This document shows positions 17,507 through 26,993 of a DNA stretch of 64,000 nt, in pieces. How positions within the stretch are numbered: position 1 is the first letter of the stretch; each line of letters begins with the position of its first letter. Both the position numbers and the translations under genes were made by a program. This DNA comes from Clostridium_AT radicumherbarum (lineage in GTDB: Bacteria > Bacillota > Clostridia > Clostridiales > Clostridiaceae), in assembly GCF_045310525.1 (NCBI RefSeq), contig NZ_JBJHZY010000001.1, positions 620,001-684,000 on the forward strand, read 5' to 3'. The notes under the pieces were generated by a model that had not been told where the DNA came from, searched no databases, and worked only from the letters and a program-made list of their open reading frames with translations.

Positions 17507-18166
17507 TTGTTATTATTAAAAGACCTAAATAAGAGCTATAATATGGGAAGTGAAAAGGTTTACGCACTTAGAAATATTAATATTAAGGTTGATGATGGAG
17601 AATTCATAGCAGTTATTGGTCCTTCAGGTTCAGGAAAATCTACTTTAATGAATATAATAGGATGTCTAGATACGCCAGATTGTGGAGAATACTATATAAA
17701 TGAGCAAAATATCACAAAGTTAAGTGACAATAAACTTGCAAAAATAAGAAACCTGAAAATAGGGTTTATATTTCAGTCTTTTAATCTACTGCCAAGGCTT
17801 ACAGCTTTAGAGAATATTGAACTTCCTCTTATTTATAGAGGCTTAAATAAAAAAGATACAATAGAAAAATCCATGAAAGCAGTTGAAATGGTGGGAATTT
17901 CAGATAGAATAGCTCATAGGCCTAATGAAATGTCAGGAGGACAGCAGCAAAGAACTGCAATTGCAAGGGCAATAGCAGGAGAACCTGATATTATATTGGC
18001 TGATGAACCTACTGGAAATCTAGACAGCAAGTCAGGGAAAGAAATAATGGATATATTAGTGAATTTAAATAATAAAGGAAAAACAATAATCTTAATAACC
18101 CATGATTTATCTATGGCGCAATATGCAGGAAGAATGCTTAAAATTTGTGATGGAGTGATAAATTAA
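17507..18166 (+). CDS. Orphan LolD/MacB-type ABC transporter ATPase
   Basis: A 219-residue ATPase with Walker A GPSGSGKST near residue 40, signature MSGGQQQRTAIARA near 142, Walker B IILADEPTGNLDSKSG near 163 and ITHD near 200. Length and motifs match the MacB/LolD/YknY group, which works with FtsX-type permeases. The TTG at 17507 is chosen because AAGAGGTGAG lies 7 bp upstream and the longer reading from 17453 adds a non-family tail. No permease is adjacent. A terminator hairpin follows. Confidence 0.87.
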   Translation: MLLLKDLNKSYNMGSEKVYALRNINIKVDDGEFIAVIGPSGSGKSTLMNIIGCLDTPDCGEYYINEQNITKLSDNKLAKIRNLKIGFIFQSFNLLPRLTALENIELPLIYRGLNKKDTIEKSMKAVEMVGISDRIAHRPNEMSGGQQQRTAIARAIAGEPDIILADEPTGNLDSKSGKEIMDILVNLNNKGKTIILITHDLSMAQYAGRMLKICDGVIN

Positions 18167-18175
18167 TACTTTATT

Positions 18176-18212
18176 AAATGGATTACTTTTATAACAAGTA
18201 GTCCATTTTTGA
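18176..18212 (+). terminator. Terminator after the orphan ATPase
   Basis: AAATGGATTACTT pairs with AAGTAGTCCATTT across a short loop and is followed by TTT. Stem 18176-18209. Confidence 0.75.
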
Positions 18213-18258
18213 TGTGAATTTATAGGGATGCGCTTACCAAATAAAAATTGTTTAAATA

Positions 18259-18310
18259 TTGACAATTTTTTTTTAATGACATAAAATTAGATTAACTAGT
18301 TAATTAGTCT
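18259..18310 (+). promoter_or_regulatory. Promoter and TetR-type operator, site 1 (xdhA)
   Basis: TTGACA (18259-18264), a 17-bp spacer and TAAAAT (18282-18287) are followed at once by the palindromic operator 18289-18310, whose core TTAACTAGTTAA is a perfect 12-bp palindrome. The same arrangement recurs at seven further purine-locus positions. The remaining leader, 18311-18537, is very AT-rich and holds only a TTGATTAAA/TTTAATCAA inverted repeat near 18400. Confidence 0.8.
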
Positions 18311-18537
18311 TGTTAGGATTTTCTGAAAACAATTCAAGATAAAAACACTTAAAACCTTTCAATATAATCCATAATACCATTATAATACAGCTTTATTTAA
18401 TTGATTAAATAGAGTATAATTTAATCAAGAATAGTCTTAATATTTTTTATTATAAAATAATTGTAATCGTTTAAGAAACATAATATTTTTTTAACATAAA
18501 TATAAATTTATATAAAAATCATTTATGGGGGTGTAAC

Positions 18538-20829
18538 ATGAAATATAAAGTAATAGGCAGCAGTGTAAATAGACTGGATGCAGTAGCTAAGGTTACAGGC
18601 AAAGCAAAGTACGCAGATGATTTTTTTGAAAGAGATATGCTAGTAGGAAAAGTACTAAGAAGCCCATATGCACATGCCATTGTAAAAAACGTTGATACAA
18701 GTAAAGCTATGGCTCTGCCTGGAGTAGAGGCTGTTATTTGGCACAAAGATTTGCCAAAGATTCAGTTTCCAACTGCAGGACACCCATATTCACTAGATCC
18801 AGGCCATAGAGATGTTGCAGATAAATTAATACTAACAGATAAAGCTAGATTTGTAGGAGATGCTGTAGCTGCAGTAATTGCAGTTGATGAGCTTACTGCA
18901 GAGAAGGCATTAAAGCTAATTGAGGTTGATTACGAGGTATTACCCTTTGTTTTAGACCCTGAAGAGGCAATAATGCCTGGTGCTCCAGTAATACATGAAG
19001 AGAGACCTAATAATATAGTTGCTTCCTTTGGGGCTCAATATGGCAACATGGAGGAGGATATTAAAAATTCAGAACATGTTTTTGAGGGAGAATTCCAAAC
19101 CGCTATTGTACAGCATTGCCATATTGAAAATCAAAGTGCCTATGCCTATGTAGATACAGATGACCGCATAGTTATTGTATCCTCAACACAAATTCCACAC
19201 ATTGTAAGAAGAATAGTAGGACAGGCGCTTGGGCTGCCTTGGGGAAGAATAAGAGTTATTAAGCCATACATTGGTGGTGGATTTGGAAATAAACAGGACG
19301 TTATTATTGAGCCTTTAACTGCGGCAATGACCTTGGCTGTAAATGGTAGGCCTGTAAGATTAGCATATACTAGAGAGGAAGTATTCATAGATACAAGAAC
19401 AAGACATGCTATGAAGTTTAATTTAAAAACAGCAGTTTCAAAAGAAGGAAAACTTTTAGGAATTACAGTTAAAGATATAGTAACACAAGGGGCTTACGCT
19501 TCTCATGGCCATTCTATTGCTATGAGTGCTGGAAGTAAATTTAGACCACTATATAATTTTAATTCAGTAGTATTTGACCCTAAAACAATTTATACGAATT
19601 TACCAACTGCTGGTGCTATGAGAGGCTACGGAGTGCCCCAAATAATATTTGCATTAGAAAGTCATATTGACGATATAGCAAGGGAATTAAAGATGGATCC
19701 TATTGATTTTAGAATGCAAAATTTAATAAGTGTTGGACACGCAGATCCTCTTACAAAGAATGTAGTGAGAACCTTTGGAATACCTGAGTGTATCGAAAAG
19801 GGTAAGGAATTAATTAAATGGGATGAAAAGAAGAAGAAATATAAAAATCAAAGTGGAGAAAAGAGAAGAGGAGTAGGTATGGCCTGCTTTAGTTACCTTT
19901 CAGGAACTCACCCAGTAGGCCTTGAGCTTGCAGGCTGTAGAATAGTTATGAACCAGGACGGTTCTGTTCAACTTCAAATTGGAGCAACTGAAATAGGACA
20001 AGGAAGCGATACTGTATTTGCACAAATGATAGCAGAAGTTCTTGGCATACCAATGGATATGGTTCATGTTATAAGCAGTCAGGATACTGATATTACTCCG
20101 TTTGATACAGGTGCTTATGCATCTAGACAATCCTATGTTGCAGGAGCAGCAGTTAAAAAGGCAGCTTTAGAAGTTAAAGATAAGGTACTTTCATTAGCAA
20201 AGATAAAAACAGGTATAAATAAAGAAGAACTAGATATAGTAGATGCTAATATAGTAGAAAAGACATTAGGAAGGGTTCTATGTTCCTTAGAAGACATAGC
20301 AATGGAATCCTACTACGACAGGGTATATGCAGCTCCTATTACAAGTGATACTTCAGAAAATGTCAGAGTTAATGCCCCAGCTTATGGAGTTTCCTTTGCT
20401 GAAGTTGAAGTAGATATGCATACTGGTAAGATAGAAGTGTTAGAAATTTATAATGTACATGATTCTGGGATTATACTAAATCCTAAGCTAGCAGAAGGTC
20501 AGGTACATGGTGGTGTCAGCATGTCCTTAGGCTACGCATTATCAGAGCAAATGATATTTGATAAGAAAACAGGAAAAACTTTAAATAACAACCTGTTAGA
20601 TTATAAGCTACAAACTATTTTAGACACACCTGAAATTGGTACAGCTTTTGTGGAATTAGAAGAACCAACAGGAGGTTTTGGACAAAAATCTCTAGGAGAA
20701 AATCCAACAATTTCACCTGCACCGGCTATTAGAAATGCTGTCTTAGATGCTACTGGAGTAGGCTTTAATAAATTACCTATGAATCCACAAGCAGTATATG
20801 AAAAATTTAAAGAAGCAGGTTTACTGTAG
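18538..20829 (+). CDS. xdhA: Xanthine dehydrogenase-type molybdenum-binding subunit
   Basis: A 763-residue large subunit of a molybdenum hydroxylase that hydroxylates a purine carbon. The N-terminal a/b-hammerhead domain (residues about 15-130) begins with the family block LDAVAKVTGKAKYADD. The cofactor-binding region has GGGFGNKQD near 245, GAMRGYGVPQ near 358 and GQGSDT near 486. The catalytic-loop Glu is in QKSLGEN near 721. It is the first gene of xdhA-FAD-FeS under operator site 1. The nearby YqeB/YqeC set suggests a labile-selenium cofactor, but this is not visible in the protein. Substrate specificity (xanthine, hypoxanthine or urate direction) is not assignable. Confidence 0.93.
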   Translation: MKYKVIGSSVNRLDAVAKVTGKAKYADDFFERDMLVGKVLRSPYAHAIVKNVDTSKAMALPGVEAVIWHKDLPKIQFPTAGHPYSLDPGHRDVADKLILTDKARFVGDAVAAVIAVDELTAEKALKLIEVDYEVLPFVLDPEEAIMPGAPVIHEERPNNIVASFGAQYGNMEEDIKNSEHVFEGEFQTAIVQHCHIENQSAYAYVDTDDRIVIVSSTQIPHIVRRIVGQALGLPWGRIRVIKPYIGGGFGNKQDVIIEPLTAAMTLAVNGRPVRLAYTREEVFIDTRTRHAMKFNLKTAVSKEGKLLGITVKDIVTQGAYASHGHSIAMSAGSKFRPLYNFNSVVFDPKTIYTNLPTAGAMRGYGVPQIIFALESHIDDIARELKMDPIDFRMQNLISVGHADPLTKNVVRTFGIPECIEKGKELIKWDEKKKKYKNQSGEKRRGVGMACFSYLSGTHPVGLELAGCRIVMNQDGSVQLQIGATEIGQGSDTVFAQMIAEVLGIPMDMVHVISSQDTDITPFDTGAYASRQSYVAGAAVKKAALEVKDKVLSLAKIKTGINKEELDIVDANIVEKTLGRVLCSLEDIAMESYYDRVYAAPITSDTSENVRVNAPAYGVSFAEVEVDMHTGKIEVLEIYNVHDSGIILNPKLAEGQVHGGVSMSLGYALSEQMIFDKKTGKTLNNNLLDYKLQTILDTPEIGTAFVELEEPTGGFGQKSLGENPTISPAPAIRNAVLDATGVGFNKLPMNPQAVYEKFKEAGLL

Positions 20830-20844
20830 AAAGGAGTTTTTAGA

Positions 20845-21726
20845 ATGTATGATATAACAAATATTATGGAACCAGAGACAATGCAGGAAGCTCTAAAAAT
20901 GCTTGACAGTAATCCAAAGCTAAAAATAATTGCTGGTGGAACAGATGTGCTTATACGTTTGCATCATGGCGATATGGAGGAAGCAGAGCTTTTAAGTATA
21001 AGAAACATTAAGAGCTTAAAGGACATCACCTTATTAGATGACGGAACTATATCTATAGGGGCCATGGCATCCTTCTCTGATATATTTAGAAGTGAAATTA
21101 TAAACAAATATATACCAGTGCTTGCTGAAGCAGGGGTATCCATGGGAGGCCCACAAATAAGGAATATGGCAACTATAGGCGGAAATATTTGTAATGGAGC
21201 AGTTTCCGCAGACAGTGCTCCTGCTCTCTTTGCCTTAAATGCTGTATTAAAGCTGGATAGTCTTAATGGCACAAGAATTGTTTCTATTAAAGATTTCTAT
21301 GCTGGTCCAGGTAAAGTAAAGCTATTACCAGGAGAAATATTATCAGCCTTATTAATATCAAAAGACAATTACAACAATATGGGTGGTAATTATATAAAAT
21401 TCAGCAACAGAAAGGCAATGGATATTGCCATGCTTGGAGTAGCAGTTGTGTGTAATTCTAGCGGTAATAAATTTAATGACTTAAGAATAGCTTTAGGAGT
21501 TGCTGCACCTACACCAATTCGATGCACTGAGGCTGAAGTTTATGCTAAGGGTAAGAAAATAAATGAAGAAACTATTAAGGAAATAGGAAATTTAGCATTA
21601 AAGTCTTCAAACGCAAGGGATTCCTGGCGTGGTTCAAAGGACTATAGACAGCATTTAATAGTTACCTTAACACAGCGAGCTATAAAAGAATCCATTAAAA
21701 GGGCTGGAGGTAGTATAAATGAGTGA
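20845..21726 (+). CDS. xdhB: Molybdenum hydroxylase FAD-binding subunit
   Basis: A 293-residue CoxM/XdhB-type FAD subunit that takes electrons from the FeS subunit to NAD+ or another acceptor. FAD contacts are IIAGGTDVLIRLHHG near residue 30 and the ATIGGNICNGAVSADSAPAL block near 108-127, and the CO-dehydrogenase flavoprotein C-terminal domain occupies about 175-285. It starts 15 bp after xdhA with AAAGGAG, and its 3' end overlaps the FeS gene by 8 bp, which implies translational coupling. Confidence 0.93.
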   Translation: MYDITNIMEPETMQEALKMLDSNPKLKIIAGGTDVLIRLHHGDMEEAELLSIRNIKSLKDITLLDDGTISIGAMASFSDIFRSEIINKYIPVLAEAGVSMGGPQIRNMATIGGNICNGAVSADSAPALFALNAVLKLDSLNGTRIVSIKDFYAGPGKVKLLPGEILSALLISKDNYNNMGGNYIKFSNRKAMDIAMLGVAVVCNSSGNKFNDLRIALGVAAPTPIRCTEAEVYAKGKKINEETIKEIGNLALKSSNARDSWRGSKDYRQHLIVTLTQRAIKESIKRAGGSINE

Positions 21727-22198
21727 AGCTAACATGAAAAAAATAAGTTTGATTGTAAATGATAAACCCTATTCTCTTGAAATTGATATAAAAGAATCAC
21801 TTTTAGAAGTACTAAGAAATAGACTTCACTTTACTGGTGTTAAGCAAGGCTGCTTAGTAGGTGAGTGTGGAGCTTGTACTGTATTAATTGATGGAACCCC
21901 CATTAATTCATGTTCTTATTTAGCAGTTTGGGCTGCAGGAAAGACAATTAAAACTATTGAAGGTGTTTCCTCAAAGGATGGAAAGCTTTCAAAGGTTCAG
22001 CAGGCTTTTATTGATGAAGGAGCAATTCAATGCGGCTTTTGTACTCCAGGTCTTGTTCTTACAACAACAGCCCTTGTGGAAAGCGGTAAGGAATATACAG
22101 ATGAAGAAATAAAGAGGGAAATATCAGGGCATCTATGCAGATGTACTGGTTATCAAAAGATATTTAGTGCAGTTAAAAAGTCTCTAGAAGATAAATAA
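21719..22198 (+). CDS. xdhC: Molybdenum hydroxylase 2Fe-2S subunit
   Basis: A 159-residue ferredoxin-type small subunit with two 2Fe-2S clusters. The N-terminal plant-type cluster ligands lie in CLVGECGACTV and NSCSY (near residues 43-65). The C-terminal cluster ligands lie in QCGFCTPG near 105 and GHLCRCTGYQ near 140. The ATG at 21719 follows GGAGG and overlaps the end of the FAD gene. It closes the xdhABC transcription unit, ahead of a strong terminator. The symbol follows the E. coli subunit naming and is not the maturation factor XdhC at 33834. Confidence 0.93.
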   Translation: MSEANMKKISLIVNDKPYSLEIDIKESLLEVLRNRLHFTGVKQGCLVGECGACTVLIDGTPINSCSYLAVWAAGKTIKTIEGVSSKDGKLSKVQQAFIDEGAIQCGFCTPGLVLTTTALVESGKEYTDEEIKREISGHLCRCTGYQKIFSAVKKSLEDK

Positions 22199-22219
22199 AA
22201 TATATTAAATAAATTTAAG

Positions 22220-22249
22220 AAAGGCTTTGTCAGTTGACAAAGCCTTTTT
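22220..22249 (+). terminator. Terminator of xdhABC
   Basis: AAAGGCTTTGTCA pairs with TGACAAAGCCTTT across GT, followed by a T-run. Confidence 0.9.
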
Positions 22250-22357
22250 ATTAAAAACAAAATATGATGATAAAAAAGATTCTATATGTTATAATTTCAA
22301 AATAATGGGGTAAGTATACGGTTGTCTTATTATTTTATTTAATTATAGAGGTGTATT

Positions 22358-23746
22358 ATGGAAAACACGGATAGTAATAAAGTTTTAAGTATATTAGCAG
22401 AGCATAAAGAATTCTTTGAAACTGGAGAAACAAAAAATATAGATTTTAGAATAACACAGCTAAAAAAGCTTAAGGTTGTCATCAAGAATAATGAAGAATT
22501 GCTTATGGAAGCATTAAAGAAGGATTTAAATAAGTCTCAATTTGAGTCCTATGCTGCGGAAGTAGGTTATTTGTATGATAGTATAAGTTATTTTATAAGA
22601 AATCTTAAAAAATGGGTAAAAGTAAAAAAGGTAAAGACCCCAATAATCCATTTTGGTTCAAAAAGTTATATATATCCTGAACCTTATGGAACAGTACTCG
22701 TAATAGGGCCCTTTAATTATCCTTTTCAACTTTTAATGGAACCACTAGTTGGGGCAATCGCTGCAGGAAACTGCGTGGTATTAAAACCCTCAGAATTTAC
22801 ACCAAATGTATCAAAGGTTATAGGGAAGCTTATTAAAGGGAACTTCAATGAAAAATTTATTAGAGTTATTGAAGGGGGAATAGACACCACTTCTGCCCTT
22901 ATTAATGCTCCTTTTGACTATATTTTCTTTACTGGTAGTGTCAAAGTTGGAAAGATTGTTATGAAGGCAGCAGCCAGAAATCTTATTCCAGTAACTTTGG
23001 AGCTTGGTGGAAAAAGCCCCTGCATTGTATATGAAGATGCTAATCTAGATGTTGCTGCCGAAAGAATTACTTGGGGAAAATTTATGAATGTTGGGCAGAC
23101 TTGTGTGGCTCCAGACTATGTTCTTGTTCATAAAAACATAAAAGAGCAATTTATCAAAAAAATAATAGAAAGAATTAAAGATTTTTATGGGAATGATCCT
23201 TTGAATAGTAAGGACTATGGAAGAATCGTCAATGAGAGCCATATGAAGAGATTAATAGACTTAATAGATAAAGATAAAGTGGTCTTAGGCGGCGAATACG
23301 ATATAAATAAGAGATATATAGCTCCTACTATATTAGATAATGTAACCTTTCAGGATAAGGTTATGGAGGAGGAAATATTTGGTCCAATACTCCCAATTAT
23401 AGAATACGAAGAAATTAAAGAGGCAATAAAGCTGATCAATAAAAGAGATAAGCCTCTAGCTTTATATTTATTTACTGAGAATAAATTAATTCAGAAAATT
23501 GTTATGGAGAATGTTTCCTATGGAGGAGGCTGCATAAATGATACTATGACTCATTTAGTAACTCCCTATTTACCTTTTGGAGGAGTGGGACCTTCAGGAT
23601 TAGGATCATACCATGGCTATAAGAGTTTTGAAACCTTTTCACATTTGAAGAGCATGCTTAAAAAGAGTACAAAGATAAATATTAATTTTATTTATCCACC
23701 TTATAATAAGGATAAGTTAAAGCTTTTAAAAAGGGCAATGAAGTAG
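22358..23746 (+). CDS. Aldehyde dehydrogenase (class 3 / fatty-aldehyde type)
   Basis: A 462-residue NAD(P)-dependent aldehyde dehydrogenase. It has VIGPFNYPFQLLMEPLVGA near residue 112, the glycine loop FTGSVKVGK near 192, the general base Glu in LELGGKSP near 214 and the catalytic Cys in NVGQTCVAP near 249. The length and the basic C-terminal extension (YPPYNKDKLKLLKRAMK) match the ALDH3/YwdH group rather than class 1 enzymes. It lies between purine genes but has no purine operator and has its own terminator, so a link to purine use is unproven. Confidence 0.9.
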   Translation: MENTDSNKVLSILAEHKEFFETGETKNIDFRITQLKKLKVVIKNNEELLMEALKKDLNKSQFESYAAEVGYLYDSISYFIRNLKKWVKVKKVKTPIIHFGSKSYIYPEPYGTVLVIGPFNYPFQLLMEPLVGAIAAGNCVVLKPSEFTPNVSKVIGKLIKGNFNEKFIRVIEGGIDTTSALINAPFDYIFFTGSVKVGKIVMKAAARNLIPVTLELGGKSPCIVYEDANLDVAAERITWGKFMNVGQTCVAPDYVLVHKNIKEQFIKKIIERIKDFYGNDPLNSKDYGRIVNESHMKRLIDLIDKDKVVLGGEYDINKRYIAPTILDNVTFQDKVMEEEIFGPILPIIEYEEIKEAIKLINKRDKPLALYLFTENKLIQKIVMENVSYGGGCINDTMTHLVTPYLPFGGVGPSGLGSYHGYKSFETFSHLKSMLKKSTKININFIYPPYNKDKLKLLKRAMK

Positions 23747-23784
23747 ATTTAATAAAGCATATAAAATATTTTGATTAAAACAAA

Positions 23785-23826
23785 AAACCCCATGTTATTA
23801 AAAACAATGGGGTTTAAATATTTTTT
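23785..23826. terminator. Terminator between convergent ALDH and NCS2 permease genes
   Basis: AAACCCCAT pairs with ATGGGGTTT across a loop (23785-23814), with T-rich sequence after it and A-rich sequence before it. It probably works in both directions. Confidence 0.8.
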
Positions 23827-23843
23827 AAAAGAAGTATTATTAA

Positions 23844-25202
23844 TTACATTATCATTCCTTCAGAATGATTTTCAGCAGGTTTTATACTAGTATCTACTTT
23901 TTCCCCGTGGTTTAACCAGGCATTAAGAATTACTGCTAAAACTGATGCTGAAACTATACCACTGCTAAATATTGATTGGAATATTTGAGGGGTATGATTT
24001 AATAATGTTGGAACAGCTGTAATACCAAGACCTAAGCCTATGGAGCAAGCAACCACTAACATATTTGAATTTTTATTAAAATCAACAACTGAAAGCATCT
24101 TAACTCCAGCTACTGCAACCATAGCAAACATTATTGTAGTAGCTCCGCCAATAACTGGCTGAGGAATTATTGTAGCTAGGGCAGCAAATTTTGGAATTAG
24201 TCCAAGTGCAACTAGAATTATACCAGAAGCGACTACAACAAAGCGGCTTGCAACCTTACTAAGCGCTAATAAACCTAGATTTTGATTAAAAGTAGTATAA
24301 GGGAAGGAGTTGAATATACCTCCTAAAATAGTAGCAATACCCTCTGCTCTTATTCCTTTAACAATATCTTTTTCAGTTATTTCTTTGTCACAAACTTGTC
24401 CGATTCCAAGGAAGGTTCCAGTGGATTCTATCATTACAACCAGCATAACAAATGTCATCATAATTATTGAACCAATATTAAATTGAGGTACACCAAAGCT
24501 AAAAGGTTTTACAAAACTAATCCATTTTGCATTTGTAACTACTGAGAAATCAACCATGCCCATAAATGCTGCAACAATAGTACCTAAAATAATACCATTT
24601 AAAACAGAAATAGCTTGAAAAAATCCTTTAAAATACTTATTTGATATTAAAACTACTATCATAACAAAAGCAGCAAGTAATAAATTTCTCATACTTCCAA
24701 AGTCTTTTGCTCCTGCTCCTCCGCCAATACTTGTTACACCAACATTTATTAAGGAAAGACCAATCATGGTAACAACTGTTCCAGTTACAACAGTAGGGAA
24801 GAACTTAAGTATCTTACCATACAGCGGAGCTATAAGAATTACAATAATTGCTGCTACAATTATCGAACCATAGGCCGTTGGCATCCCAAACTTCTGTCCA
24901 ATAATAATCAGTGGACCAACAGCAGCAAAGGTACATCCTAATATAGCTGGAAGCTTAATACCTATATAAGGCCCAATACCGATAGCTTGAAGTAAAGTTG
25001 CTAAACCGCAAGTAAATAGGTCTGCAGCAACTAGCATTGCCAAGTGTTGAGGAGTTAAACCAACAGCTGAACCAATGATTAATGGTACTGCTACTGCACC
25101 AGCATACATCGCTAGAACGTGCTGTAATCCTAATGTAGCTAACTGTCCAATAGGCAGTACTTCATTAACTCTGTCTACTTTTTTAGCTTTTTCTTCTGAC
25201 AT
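23844..25202 (-). CDS. NCS2-family xanthine/uric acid permease
   Basis: A 452-residue nucleobase:cation symporter-2 with about twelve to fourteen membrane segments. Family marks are LGLQHVLAMYAGAVAVPLIIG at the N-terminus (residues about 25-45), ESTGTFLGIGQVCD near 265, the NCS2 motif region NQNLGLLALSKVASR near 313 and the C-terminal VIGGATTIMFAMVAVAG. The closest known types are PbuX, UacT and XanP. The ATG at 25202 is used because GGGAGG lies just upstream. A TTG 15 bp earlier overlaps that site. It is divergent from ygeW, and operator site 2 lies in its promoter. Confidence 0.9.
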   Translation of the reverse strand: MSEEKAKKVDRVNEVLPIGQLATLGLQHVLAMYAGAVAVPLIIGSAVGLTPQHLAMLVAADLFTCGLATLLQAIGIGPYIGIKLPAILGCTFAAVGPLIIIGQKFGMPTAYGSIIVAAIIVILIAPLYGKILKFFPTVVTGTVVTMIGLSLINVGVTSIGGGAGAKDFGSMRNLLLAAFVMIVVLISNKYFKGFFQAISVLNGIILGTIVAAFMGMVDFSVVTNAKWISFVKPFSFGVPQFNIGSIIMMTFVMLVVMIESTGTFLGIGQVCDKEITEKDIVKGIRAEGIATILGGIFNSFPYTTFNQNLGLLALSKVASRFVVVASGIILVALGLIPKFAALATIIPQPVIGGATTIMFAMVAVAGVKMLSVVDFNKNSNMLVVACSIGLGLGITAVPTLLNHTPQIFQSIFSSGIVSASVLAVILNAWLNHGEKVDTSIKPAENHSEGMIM

Positions 25203-25380
25203 TATAATACCTCCCAAAAATATTTTTTATTTTTAACGCTCCAATAGAAGATTTTATGAAGCACTAAATTCAAAAGTAATTAAGTAAAAACAAAAGTAGG
25301 TATTTTAAAAGAGAAATGTATTAATGACATTGTCAATCTATTAACATTGACAGCGTTTTCATAAAAGTATTCAAAATATA

Positions 25381-25429
25381 CTGACTAACTGATTAGTTTA
25401 ATTTTAATATAATATTTTAAATTTGTAAA
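25381..25429 (-). promoter_or_regulatory. Promoter and TetR-type operator, site 2 (NCS2 permease)
   Basis: On the minus strand TTTACA (25429-25424), a 17-bp spacer and TAAAAT (25406-25401) are followed by TAAACTAATCAGTTAGTC (25400-25383). The rest of the leader to 25203 contains a TGTCAAT/ATTGACA hairpin near 25340 and nothing else recognised. Confidence 0.72.
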
Positions 25430-25566
25430 TATTCAAAATATAAAAATTAAGGATTTTTGTAGAAAAAAATATTTATATGTTTGAAAATACAGAAGGTGGT
25501 ATTAAAAAGGTAATATAAGCAGAATAAGGTAATAAAAAAAATTTTTATTCAAAAGTTTTTTGAATA

Positions 25567-25617
25567 TTGACAAAGAAACACAGTTATAATAAAATTAGAT
25601 TGACTAATCAATCAAAT
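25567..25617 (+). promoter_or_regulatory. Promoter and TetR-type operator, site 3 (ygeW operon)
   Basis: TTGACA (25567-25572), a 17-bp spacer and TAAAAT (25590-25595) are followed by AGATTGACTAATCAATCAAA (25597-25616). Sites 2 and 3 share the 504-bp divergent region 25203-25706, which holds no gene. Confidence 0.82.
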
Positions 25618-25706
25618 AGTTATAAATTTCAAAATAATTTGGTTTCATAAACTGAAACTGAAAGTAAAACTTTTTCAAATGAATAAAAAATTAAGGAGTG
25701 GGCTAA

Positions 25707-26903
25707 ATGGAAGAAATTAAAGGCTTGATTCAAAAATTAGGAAAATTAGATCACAAAAACATGTACAATAATGACTTTTTACTTACATGGGAAAAAACAG
25801 ACGATGAAATCCAATCAGTATTCACTGTAGCAGACATACTTCGTAAAATGAGGGAAAATAATATTTCCACAAAGATTTTTGACAGCGGGCTTGGAATTTC
25901 AGTTTTCCGCGATAATTCAACTAGGACAAGATTCAGCTTTGCAAGTGCTTGCAATTTATTAGGACTTGAAGTTCAAGATTTAGATGAAGGAAAATCTCAA
26001 ATTGCCCACGGAGAAACAGTTCGTGAAACAGCAAACATGATCTCCTTTATGGCTGATGTAATCGGTATAAGAGATGATATGTTTATTGGAAAAGGAAATA
26101 AATATATGAGAGAAGTTTCTGAAGCTGTTAAGTCAGGAAACGAAGAAGGAGTTTTAGAACAACGTCCAACTCTTGTAAATTTACAATGTGATATAGATCA
26201 TCCTACTCAAGCAATGGCTGATATGCTGCACATAATTCACCATTTTGGGGGAGTAGAAAATCTTAAAGGAAAGAAGCTTGCTATGACTTGGGCATATTCA
26301 CCTTCCTATGGTAAGCCACTTTCAGTTCCTCAAGGTATAGTTGGACTAATGACTAGAATGGGTATGGAAGTAACACTTGCTCATCCAGAAGGTTATGATC
26401 TTATGCCAGAAGTAGAACAAGTTGCTAGAAAAAATGCAGAGCTAAGCGGTGGGAAATTTGTGAAAACAAATTCTATGGAAGAAGCATTTAAAGATGCTGA
26501 TATAGTTTATCCAAAGAGCTGGGCTTCCTTTGCTGCTATGGAAAAGAGAACTAATTTATATGGTGAAGGTAAGTTTGATGAAATAAAGGTACTTGAAAAA
26601 GAGCTTTTAGCAGAAAATGCAAAGCATAAAGAATGGGAATGCACTGAAGAAATGATGAAGCTTACAAAAGATGGTAAGGCTTTGTACATGCACTGCTTGC
26701 CAGCTGATATAACTGGAGTAAGCTGCAAAGAAGGAGAAGTGGAAGCTTCTGTATTTGATAGATATCGTACACCACTATATCAAGAAGCTGGATTTAAACC
26801 ATATATCATTGCTGCTATGATGTTCTTAAGCAAGGTAAAAAATCCTGTTAATACTTTAGATGGACTTTTAAGTAAAAGTACACCAAGATTTTTTCAAAAA
26901 TAG
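25707..26903 (+). CDS. ygeW: YgeW-type knotted carbamoyltransferase
   Basis: A 398-residue member of the aspartate/ornithine carbamoyltransferase superfamily, YgeW group. The carbamoyl-phosphate loop STRTRFSF spans residues 71-78, CDIDHPTQAMADM is near 168 and HCLPAD near 330. In purine-degradation clusters it is thought to work in the phosphorolytic direction, passing a carbamoyl group from a ureido intermediate to phosphate so carbamate kinase can make ATP. Its true substrate is not shown by sequence. It leads the ygeW-ygfK-ssnA group under operator site 3. The start has AAGGAGTG upstream. Confidence 0.93.
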   Translation: MEEIKGLIQKLGKLDHKNMYNNDFLLTWEKTDDEIQSVFTVADILRKMRENNISTKIFDSGLGISVFRDNSTRTRFSFASACNLLGLEVQDLDEGKSQIAHGETVRETANMISFMADVIGIRDDMFIGKGNKYMREVSEAVKSGNEEGVLEQRPTLVNLQCDIDHPTQAMADMLHIIHHFGGVENLKGKKLAMTWAYSPSYGKPLSVPQGIVGLMTRMGMEVTLAHPEGYDLMPEVEQVARKNAELSGGKFVKTNSMEEAFKDADIVYPKSWASFAAMEKRTNLYGEGKFDEIKVLEKELLAENAKHKEWECTEEMMKLTKDGKALYMHCLPADITGVSCKEGEVEASVFDRYRTPLYQEAGFKPYIIAAMMFLSKVKNPVNTLDGLLSKSTPRFFQK

Positions 26904-26915
26904 ACTTTAAATTGC

Positions 26916-26947
26916 GGAGTGTTCCAACTTCAGTTTTGGAACACTCC
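26916..26947 (+). other. Intercistronic hairpin between ygeW and ygfK
   Basis: GGAGTGTTCCAA pairs perfectly with TTGGAACACTCC (12 bp, 8-nt loop). A weak T-run begins about 8 nt later, so it could be a leaky terminator or a message-stabilising stem that sets different levels of YgeW and YgfK. Confidence 0.65.
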
Positions 26948-26993
26948 AAATCATATTTTTTAAATTAATCCAAATAAAACAAGGAGGTAAATT

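Noticed and set aside
25203..25380. A purine riboswitch in the leader of the NCS2 permease.
   Set aside because: The conserved junction sequences and paired loops of the purine aptamer are absent. Control is better explained by operator site 2.
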